Origin: Lojkania enalia
Taxonomy: Eukaryota > Ascomycota > Dothideomycetes > Pleosporales
Reading direction: 5' to 3'
DNA length: 64,000 nt
NCBI GenBank assembly: GCA_010094045.1
Contig: ML986619.1
Location: 8,858 to 72,857 of the forward strand
A program made the position numbers and the translations under genes. Position 1 is the first letter of the stretch. Every line of letters starts with the position of its first letter. Positions 13,243 through 22,170 of the stretch are shown here, in pieces. Under the pieces are notes generated by a model. It saw nothing but the letters and a program-made list of their open reading frames with translations. It searched no databases and had not been told where the DNA came from.

Positions 13243-16200
13243 CGTAGTTTATAAGCGAGCTGTTAGTATAAGTAAGCTATTACTCTACTAAGATTCGAAC
13301 GATTTAATCGCGATAATTATTAACTATATATATATATACTATAAGAAGCGATAGTCTATTAGATTATTTAACACCTACGCTATTAATTTAGTATATTCGA
13401 GTATTATAGTTAGACTATTTATAGCACCTGCAGCTCTATTAAGGCTAGCTACTCTCTTATAGCTAAGTACTCTAATTACGAATTTTCTTATTAATCTACC
13501 CCTTAACGTTATTTTAATTAATTATATCTTTATCTACAGCCTTTATTAGAATCCCCTACTTCTATAATCGCTTTCTTTTCTATTATTTTCGCTTTATTAC
13601 TACCTTATTTACTCGCTTAAAACTCTTAATTTAATTAATATACAGTATAAGCGAGCTAATTACCTAAGCGAGCTGATTATAATACTAAGACCATACTAAA
13701 ATCGCGACTACTTTTCGCAAAATATTATACTTTCTTACATTCTATTATATTATATAGTATAGTAGCCTATTCTTCTATATCTATAGCATTATTTTTACAC
13801 GTCTGCGAGTTATGCCTAGCCTTACTGTACTACCTATAGCACCTTTAAGTCGGCTGGTCTCTATTAACGCGCGTCTTCTTCCTACCCTTCTTTCTATTAA
13901 TATAAGCGCTAAACTCTTTTAGAGTAGTTAATTAAGCGTCTTCTTTAATTATTAGATTGCCTTCCTTTTATATACGTTTTCTTTTATACGATTAATATTA
14001 TGTAGCGGTCTTATTAGCTGCTTAAAGCTTAGTAACCTAAGTATATAATAGTACGTTTTTATATATTATATATACAGTACCCTTTATAAACTGTTTAAAC
14101 GCCTCTACTATTAAAATAGATAAGCTATCTAAGTACTTTTAAACTCTTAATTAAACGTACGTAAATTAAGACCTAAATTCGATAGGATTACTTAGTATTT
14201 TTAACTCCTAAGGAGTATCTTCAACTATAGAAAGTATTAGTATATATAGTCGAACTTTAAGCTTTAATAGTACTATATCTAGGTTAAATAGAACTAGGCT
14301 AGCACCTTAAAAACTACTTAAGATATTACTCTTCGTAATTGCTGCGTTAAAAGCTGCTTTAAAGTAGAGTAAGAACTCGATTTTTATAATGTGGTTAATA
14401 TAACCGCATATTAGCTGCTCGACTTAGCGCCCGTATACAGTCTTTAAAGGCGAGAAACAACCTATATCTAGTAGCTGTAGTAGGTATAATAAATATAGAG
14501 GTATATAAAGAGTAATAATATTCTTTTTCTTATAGAGCTGCCTAAATTTAAGCAAGTTGTAGCTCTTATAGCTGTCGAGAATTAGTAATCGATGCGTACT
14601 AATAGTACGATCCTTTATATACGTGTTAAAGTACTTTAACTACTTAATACTAATATTATTTATCGTCCAGCTATTATTAGTAACTTATATAGCCTAGGTT
14701 GGTAGAATATTATCTTCTTTATACTATATAGAGAGGTAGTAGGTGCCTGTAAAGATAATAAAAAGTAGTATTACCTATCCTATCGCGTTAATACTCTAGA
14801 TAACTATAGTCCACTCGTGATTATCTGGCTGGAGCTACTTTAGTTAATTCTATCTCTTAGAGCTAGTAACTACTACTTCTATCGATATTACGCCTATTAT
14901 AAAGCTTAATTCGTCGAAGTTGTATATATTTTCGTTAATAATACCGTACTTAGCCTTTATATTCTATATAAGGTAGAACTAGCCTCCTATAACCTTAGAA
15001 TTCTCATATTTAGCTCTTAAATAGTCGTACTTTTAATTAAATTTGACCTTAAGCTTAGGCGTACGTTTAATAAAGTTCTCTACCTAGTTCTTTCTAACCT
15101 AGCTAGTAGAGCGTATAGCTAGCAGTAAATTGGCTATATCTTAAATAGTAGTAAGCCGCGGCGGAAATCCTCTTATATCTAGATCTAGTATATACTAAAC
15201 AATTACCCACTTCTTAGTCTTATTAAGCTTTATTAAATTAGGCCGGCAATCGTGTTATAGAGCTGTTTCTTATCTTCGTGTACTAAGTGTACTTTAGGAG
15301 ATATTATAGATTAATGCAATATAATATATAGTTAGTATTATATCTTATTAAAGAGCTTAAAGTATAAACTATATTCTAGCTTCTTTCTAAATTAATTTTA
15401 CAGTTGTTAGTTGTAGTATAATACTATAAAGTATAATTATCGCGATTTTAGTAGGGTTTTAGCATTATAATTAGCTCGCTTAGGTAATCAGCTTACTTAT
15501 ACTATATATTAGCTATTAGCGCGATTAAATGCGTTATTATTATAGTACCCTTTTAAAGCTAATTAAAGGTTATAATAATTAATATAGGTAATAAGTTTTA
15601 ATCTTACTAAATCCTGCTACAAATTATTATTAATTAAGCCTCTAGTTTACACGTATTACTAGGTGTTTTAGCCTCTTAGAGGGTAGTTTCTAGTATAGAT
15701 AGTATTAGTGTATATAGCTTAATATTAGGTTTTAATAGTACCGCCTTTAAATTATATAGTACTATTTTAACGCCTCGAAAGCTTACGCGGATATTAGCTT
15801 CTATAATTAATTAATTATAAGCTGCTTTAAAGGCTAGAAAGAAGGTAGTCTTATTAATATAGTTAATATAATCGCGTATTAAGGCTGAGATTTTAGTACT
15901 ATACTTAGCTAATAGTCTATTTACTATAGCTTATATACCGTCGATTATAGGCGGAAATCCTTGTAAATCCTAATTAATAATATAGCTAATAAGTACCTCC
16001 TCTTTAGTCTTTATAAGCTTCTTTAAATTCGGCTTATAATTATATTACGTAGCTATTCTAGCGCGTTAAAAGTAGAGAGTACTTTAAGAGTAGTAAAAAG
16101 TTATTACAGCGCTATTCTTAGTTAAAACTTAACCTCGATTAATAGCTAAGATTATAAGAATAATTTGTAATTCTTTATAAGTTAATTATATATTACTATA

Positions 16201-16390
16201 TTAAGCTATTATACGTTAGTCTAGATAGGCTATTAAAAGTTTAGTAAGATAATAGCTCGTTTATACTAATAGCTCGCTTATAAACTACGTTATATATATA
16301 TATAGTTATTAATTATTATAATTAAGTCGTTCGAATTTTAATAGAGTAATAGTTTACTTATACTAATAGCTTACTTATAAACTATATTAG
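13243..16390. mobile_element. Nested Fot1-like transposon remnants with inverted ends
   Basis: The sequence starting CGTAGTTTATAAGCGAGC at 13,245 recurs inverted at about 16,262-16,308, and an extended version with a (TA)n tract recurs inverted to about 16,388. At least two related terminal-inverted-repeat elements are therefore nested here. A third complete one (13,643-15,504) sits inside them. The part from 15,505 to 16,308 read on the minus strand matches copy B1 at 11,339-12,960, including an NYINKT.FFLAFKAAYN-like transposase trace. Assignment of each segment to one element is approximate. Confidence 0.6.
13643..15504 (-). mobile_element. Full-length decayed Fot1/Tan1-like transposon (1,862 bp)
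   Basis: Terminal inverted repeats of roughly 60 bp are visible: 13,643 onward reads CAGTATAAGCGAGCTAATTA and the complement of 15,504 backward reads TAGTATAAGTAAGCTGATTA. TA lies on both sides (13,641-13,642 and 15,505-15,506), the usual target of pogo/Tc1-type elements. The minus strand carries transposase traces such as LLQLLDIGCFSPLKTVYGR and NHIIKIEFLLYFKAAFNAA, typical of the DDE_1 domain of Fot1/Tan1. Stops interrupt the frame. A second copy of one end lies at 1-392. Confidence 0.88.
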
Positions 16391-17020
16391 TATATTAGAT
16401 TAAAATATTTACTAATAATCTTAGAATTCTTATATTTTAAGTATTAATAATTATATTTATAATTAAATTATATAGTAAACTCTATAATATAATATATAAA
16501 GTTTTCTAGCTAGTTAATACCTACTTTAATACTATATAAGGTAAGTAGTAAATTAGCTATATTTTATATAGTATAAAGCTGGGGGGGAAATCTATATAAA
16601 TCTAGATCGAGGATATATTATTAGATAACTAATTCTACTAGTTTAGTAAGTTTTATAGAGTTAGATCTAGTATTATATTAAGAGGTCTTTCTAATATGCT
16701 AATAACTAAGTATTAATTAAGAGTCTTTAAAAGTTACTATTATAGTATATTTACTTTTTATTTACTTTCTATTAATTGCAGATAGAGTTAGAAGAACTTT
16801 ACCTTTATTTTGTATAGATAGATTAGGTAGTGGTAGAGGTATTATAGTTAATAGCTAGTATAGCGTATTTTATAGAGATATAACCTATTCGTTTATAGAA
16901 CACGTTAACGGATATATAAAAGAAGTATATATAAACATATTTAGAGTATTTATAAAGAGTTAACTAAGTAGAAGTTGTAAGGTTATTAAATATATTCTAG
17001 TCTTACTATCAATAATTGCT
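16391..17020 (-). mobile_element. Older Fot1-like fragment and transition to the gene island
   Basis: About 16,540-16,690 is a divergent relative of the N-terminal transposase region at 15,117-15,250 and 1-130, sharing AGTAGTAAATTAGCTATAT and the following GGCGGAAATC-like stretch. The rest is AT-rich without recognisable coding capacity. Base composition becomes ordinary at about 17,020. Confidence 0.5.
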
Positions 17021-17763
17021 GTATAGCGGCTCAGTTGATTAGTCTAAAGTAAGGCCGTTACGTAATCTTTTGGTTTTGGCGGCCCCTCTCTAAGTCTAAC
17101 GTCGGGTTGTCCTAGTGGGGGTGCGTATAGTTCCAAGATTTAATGCTATTAAATAGTTCGTTCTCGTATATGTCTGTAATACTAGCACGAAGCCAAGAAC
17201 CGTATTAATGCTGATTCTGTCTACTAGTCCGTATAAAGAGAATTTAATCTTACTAGCATAAATATAGTTATAGGTAGAATAGACGCTCTTATTAGCCCGT
17301 TTGCTAATTTAGGCATAGATACCACCTCCAATTCGTCGCTACTACTGACCTCGTTATCGGCTGACGCCACTTCAGCTTAATCATCGCTGTCTTATATACA
17401 AATCTAGAAAATGAAACTAGGAAGCCAACAAATTTTAATATACTTTTACTAGCACAAAGGCTCTATTTAATAGGTTAAATAGAGCCAACATCAATGACAA
17501 TTGCTTACGAGACGGACATACGAATCAAATTGGTCGGGAGCCCCCTGATTCTTCGTAGCCGTCTACAGTTATAAAGGTGCCGCAGCACTCCCAAAGAAAA
17601 AAAAAATCATCCAGGATAATACAGGCTATACCATCATCCTACCAGTTTTCCTATTAACTTTACCACCGCTTATCGCGACACGCAACTGGGTTGAGGTATT
17701 ACGATTCGCAAGCAAACCTATAGAAATTAAGTTTATATCTGGAAAATTACACCTTTTTTCAAT
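17021..17763. other. Non-coding flank upstream of secreted-protein gene
   Basis: Composition is mixed. No supported gene is seen here. A short A-tract near 17,597-17,606 lies in the presumed promoter of the following gene. Open frames on the minus strand in this stretch and across 17,626-17,985 are shadows. Confidence 0.5.
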
Positions 17764-18330
17764 ATGAAGAATTCTATGTTTACTCTTTTGGGTGCTCTCC
17801 TCATGAGTGGAATCGCATTCGGGTTGCCAAGCGCTGTCAGCAAAGATGGCGAACTCGAGGTTGTCTATGTCGATCCTCATCCACACACGATACCGGCAGG
17901 AGACTTGGCACTTCTCAACAAGACAGAGGGCGCGTCCGGAATCTATACTCCATCCGGTGACTTTACTCCATTGGAAATCCAGCAAGGACAGCTGTTAACA
18001 TTTAATAATGGGACTCTCGAAAAGCGCAGTGGGAACCCAACATTTATTGCTTATGGATCATATGGCTGCGTCACGGGAGATATCGCAGGTGTACGGGGAT
18101 TTGGGTGCGGTCAATGTATTGCTTGGTCTGGATGCGGCTGTGGTGGTGCGCTGAGTGCGCTACTGTCTATGGATAACACCTTCAATCCAAAGCCGACAGC
18201 GTCGTTATTTACGAGGGATGATTGTCAAGGGCCTTATCAATCCATTGGAATTACGAGGGGGAACACCAGAGGTTGTTCCGACAGTGAACAAGGTGACTTC
18301 TTCTCAGCACTCGTGTACTATAACTGCTAG
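17764..18330 (+). CDS. Small secreted cysteine-rich protein, putative effector
   Basis: This is an intronless 188-residue protein. Residues 1-20 form a hydrophobic signal peptide ending near AFG. A Lys-Arg pair at 87-88 looks like a Kex2 processing site and would release a ~100-residue mature part that contains all eight cysteines (102, 115, 118, 124, 126, 154, 171, 188). An N-glycosylation sequon (NGT) lies at 82-84 in the propeptide. The mature part is glycine-rich around GFGCGQC and SGCGCGG and ends in cysteine. I do not recognise the family. Size, secretion, cysteine content and the position ~750 bp from a RIP-degraded repeat block are the usual profile of fungal effectors, but antimicrobial or wall-associated roles are equally possible. 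The frame is intact, in contrast to its transposon neighbours. Confidence 0.85.
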   Translation: MKNSMFTLLGALLMSGIAFGLPSAVSKDGELEVVYVDPHPHTIPAGDLALLNKTEGASGIYTPSGDFTPLEIQQGQLLTFNNGTLEKRSGNPTFIAYGSYGCVTGDIAGVRGFGCGQCIAWSGCGCGGALSALLSMDNTFNPKPTASLFTRDDCQGPYQSIGITRGNTRGCSDSEQGDFFSALVYYNC

Positions 18331-20033
18331 TTGCACCGGCTAGTAGGATTTCCAGTGTTTCTATTAATAACAATGTCACTGATGTTGGCCCATTTATCAA
18401 CTAAATGGGAGGAAATTGCGAGGACTTAGTTATAGAATGATTTACATGGATATTGGACAATTAAAGAAGACAAAGGCTATTAGCAACGAGGTTGTCAGAG
18501 TTTGGAAATCTAGCCATCCTAGGGAATATTCAACCTGCTTCTTCTAGCGACCTTCGAGATGGCTAGGAGAAGCTCTCAACCACCCCATTAAGGTTTAATA
18601 TAGTTAGCATAGGATAAATTAAGTAATCTTTGCCATCATCTCCTAAGACGACTCGCAAGTGCTCTTCCTCTGCTCTAACAAGCCGATGCTATCATCACAG
18701 CAGGTGCGGCTCATGAACCTCCATTAGGGCGCTCTATTAGAACTCGTCCAAGCATTGCGTTGCAGCTTGCAGTGTTATGCGGAATACTAGGATAACACTC
18801 TATCGCGGGAATCGTCTCTTTAATGGGCCCCTATTAAAGAGCTTCGCACACAAATCCTATATAGGGCGCATTTCTTCGACTATAGGATACTCAGGTCGTT
18901 TTAAAACTATGGAACTTGATATTAAGGGCTACTTTTAGCTACTTACAACTCAAATCATTGGAGAATATGTCAAAGCCTTCTACCTCTATAATAGGGTCAA
19001 GTCACTACGCTCTACACCACATGGGTTCCTCAAACCGCTTGCTATGCCTTTTTATGCCTCTTCCGATATATTTGTCTACTACATCTCACTACTCTCGACC
19101 TGTACGGTATACAATACTGACTGCAAGTGTATCTTTGTTGCTGACTGCCGTATCTGTTTATTGTAGTGCTAAGCCTATCTAGTCACCTTATGAACGCTTT
19201 TGTTAGCCGTCTGTACTATCTACATAGTACACTAGACAATATTCACTTTAAAAGAGGCACCTTCTAGGTTGTGAAAGGGAGCAGCGCTCTAATATTAAGA
19301 ACAATGTACTTAATAGCAGTTAGTATTGTCCACTTAACATCCGTACTTCTATGCGCTAGTTAACCTAATTGGATTAGGCCCGCGGCCGGCCGTGTTTTAG
19401 TGATAGGGAGTGTAGAGAATGAGTATAGAAGCCAAACTGGTCGTCTTGTTCCATGGCCCCGACTCTAGCCGAGTAGAGTCGTGAGAGAAGGCCACTGAGT
19501 CGACAGACGAGCTATAGCACTTAGGCGTCTAGAGGCAGATGAGCCATTGTTTGGGGGAGGTGACGCGGTAAAGGAAGTCGGGTGTGGGGTGACGGCTCGC
19601 CTAGTGAGAGATTTCTTCACTTTGCTCCGCAATTAGAAAACTCGTCACGATGTTGTCAGCAGACTTATGGCAATATCGTTAGGAAACCTGTAGTAATAGT
19701 GTTGGTAAATCTATTTCAAACATTATTAGTTCTTAAGAACTGCCGCTATAAAAGCTGGCAACCTATTGTCGTGTTCATTAATTCTATATTATACCAAATA
19801 AGCTAACGCGCACCAAATCTAGGGAAATGAGAGGTTCCATCAACCTCAGGTCCTTCATCTATTGAGACCCACTGTTAATTAGACTGGTATCTACGTAGTA
19901 GATTGACATCCGGGAATTTTGAGCTTTTCCCTAGATCTGCCGACATATATATGCCCAAATCCTTCGTCAAAATGCTTATCACGACTATCATCCACTATCC
20001 TTCCATTGGGAAATCGTTTTTTGAAGCTTCAGG
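18331..20033. other. Long intergenic stretch, no supported gene
   Basis: Several short open frames occur, but none shows a domain, good codon pattern or conserved-looking sequence. A few segments look like worn coding or repeat DNA. I see no RNA gene. The last part presumably holds the promoter of the lectin-like gene at 20,034. Confidence 0.5.
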
Positions 20034-20704
20034 ATGTTTTTTGCATCAATAATTTTGCTTGCGCTCGCCGCTACCGGCTTCACTCAAGCCCCCGAAGGCT
20101 ATCGTAAGGTGCTCATCACCTCCATGGTAGACCCTACCTACGTCGTCGTTCCAAAATCGGCCACGAGTGGCGCAGGATTAGTCGTGTAAGTCCTCTATAA
20201 TCCCGCTATGAGTGTTAACCAACGTAGATTGCTGTAGCCAAAAGCGAAACGATATGCCTGAACAGCACTGGTATATCAAGAGTGATAACACCACGATCCA
20301 ACTTGCCAACACGACGCCGGCACTCTGTGTAGATGCCGGGGCAAAGAGTAAGCGTTATCCAAACGATCAAGAGATTGTCAATGTCTAATTCCTATCAAAA
20401 GCGAATTGGAGAGATATGGGAAGCCTTTCGGTCAAGCCATGCAATTCAACGGAGCGCGCTCAAGCTTTCACCGCTATGGCCGACGGACGAATTGCCCTTA
20501 CCGATTCGAACCCTAGTACGTTTTCCGATCGGCAACGGCTAGATATAACATGATCTAACACGGAATATAGAGGAGTGTATCGACCTACAGTATATGAGGG
20601 CGACGCCAAATAACCCAGTGGGCTTGTATGCTTGCGCTGGATTAGGCAATACTGGAGCGAATGACAAGGGCATCAACTGGCCACTTGTAGACGTTACTTC
20701 GTAA
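20034..20704 (+). CDS. Secreted ricin-B-like (beta-trefoil) protein, four exons
   Basis: Splicing gives exons 20,034-20,185, 20,238-20,347, 20,402-20,515 and 20,571-20,704. The three introns (52, 54, 55 nt) have donors GTAAGT, GTAAGC and GTACGT, ends AG, and CTAAT/CTAAC-like branch sites. All phases fit and give 510 nt and 169 residues. Residues 1-19 form a signal peptide. The mature part shows lectin-like traits: YVVVPKS at 36-42, QHWYI at 60-64, a DGRIAL strand at 115-120, ECIDLQYM at 127-134 and four cysteines (81, 101, 128, 147). This resembles small secreted fungal proteins with ricin-type beta-trefoil folds, which often bind sugars. The ligand is unknown. Stops in the unspliced frame hide the gene. 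An alternative is that it is a recently silenced copy, but no break is seen. Confidence 0.85.
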
Positions 20705-21745
20705 GGTGGACAAAGTCATCGATAACCCTACGGCATAAAATATGGCCATGATAGGGTACATTGGGATGGGGTATTGCGCGAAGTCAATACAAACGAGAAA
20801 TGATTCTAGTAAACCCAGGGAGGGAATGAATAAATGACCTTGTGGGATGATCGCATTGCTGTGTATCACAAAAATCAGAATACTCTCAACTTGAAGTTCC
20901 TGGGCCACTTTCCGTCGAGATTACCACCATGCTATAATGTAGTGTGAGGAACATGACGATCATGCGGCCGAGCAATCTAAGCAACTCAAGCCTAGCTAAG
21001 CTACGGCTATTTAATGCGCTATCGGGTTGAAGCATCCGATCCCGGTAAATGGAATTAAGCAGTTGTGGTATAACGAACAGGCTAGATTCTGAACCCCGAT
21101 ATTACAGTTATATGAGTCCACTTCAATGGGTTCGGTAGTTCAACATCCTCCCGAGAAGGCATTTCGTGTAGAGGCTCCCTATGATGACCCAAAGTTCATA
21201 AATACAGTCCAGGTCGAAGATCGCATTGGCATACAACTCTAATCAATAAATGTTACAGCGAAACGACTACACGCAAATTGGTCTCGTATTTTATAATTTG
21301 GTGGCCATCATACATAGGCGTTCAAGAGGCAAAGGATTTATGATCTCCATATAGATATCCACGTCTATTGCGACACCCACTTCAACCTTAGGTAATTGCG
21401 TAAAAGCCACCTGATTTGTGAATAGTGTTCCGTAGTAGTTCGCAGGTACGCACTCACTAACTATGCTCCTTCTCGAGCCATGTATCTATCCGCAAAGGTT
21501 TTTATCGGCCGGAACCTGAGCGACAGTCAAAAGAGATCTCGATAAAAGAAATATTAAGACGTAATGATGTACATAATAACCATAGCGATAACAGCCTTAC
21601 TAAATATAACAACCGAATGGTTCAAAATTTCGGCATCTTAGCTCTTAAGCATCTGAGCTTCATCGCCGCGGTGATCTCCGGATAGCAGTAACGAATCAAG
21701 TGGTGCGTCTTGTGGAAGCCATAATGGGGATTTATAGATCGATCA
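20705..21745. other. Intergenic stretch with a possible worn coding remnant
   Basis: No intact gene is seen. Around 21,140-21,245 one frame reads as a protein-like stretch (EKAFRVEAPYDDPKFINTVQ) before a stop, which may be a leftover of a decayed gene. I cannot name it. The end abuts the solo LTR. Confidence 0.35.
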
Positions 21746-21750
21746 GATAT

Positions 21751-21981
21751 TGTAATGGGGATTTTGGCAAGTCTGCCGAGTACGATTGTCTACTACTGTA
21801 CGGCAACAAGTTATCCGGTTGCAGGTTGTATCGGACACTGTCGCACGATATAAAATCACGCCGGATATCAGCTGATATATCCCTTTTCCCGTGAATGTGA
21901 ATATGGCCTGCTGGCCATCTTCAATCAAAGCAACTTAGTTCCTCATATCCCTCCCTGAGACGGGATTCCTCTCTCTCAACA
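21751..21981 (+). repeat. Solo LTR (231 bp) with GATAT target duplication
   Basis: The segment starts TGTAATGGGG and ends CTCTCAACA, a TGT...ACA structure. GATAT stands on both sides (21,746-21,750 and 21,982-21,986). It aligns over its whole length with the inverted copy at 31,551-31,777. No internal retrotransposon sequence is attached, so it is a solo LTR left by LTR-LTR recombination. It is much less decayed than the AT-block elements. It lies downstream of the GH2 gene. Confidence 0.92.
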
Positions 21982-22170
21982 GATATCGTTTAGCCTCTAG
22001 CCTTAAAATAGTATACTAATATAGGTTTAGTGACTTTTGGAGCATCATTTTTACTCCCCTTCATCTACTGCCAATCCCACTAGAACATTAAAATTCTCGA
22101 TGAATAGACAATTCTCGAGGGGCAGCGTCAAGAGAGCTAGAGAATCTATGAAATACGGATTAGAAGTTCC

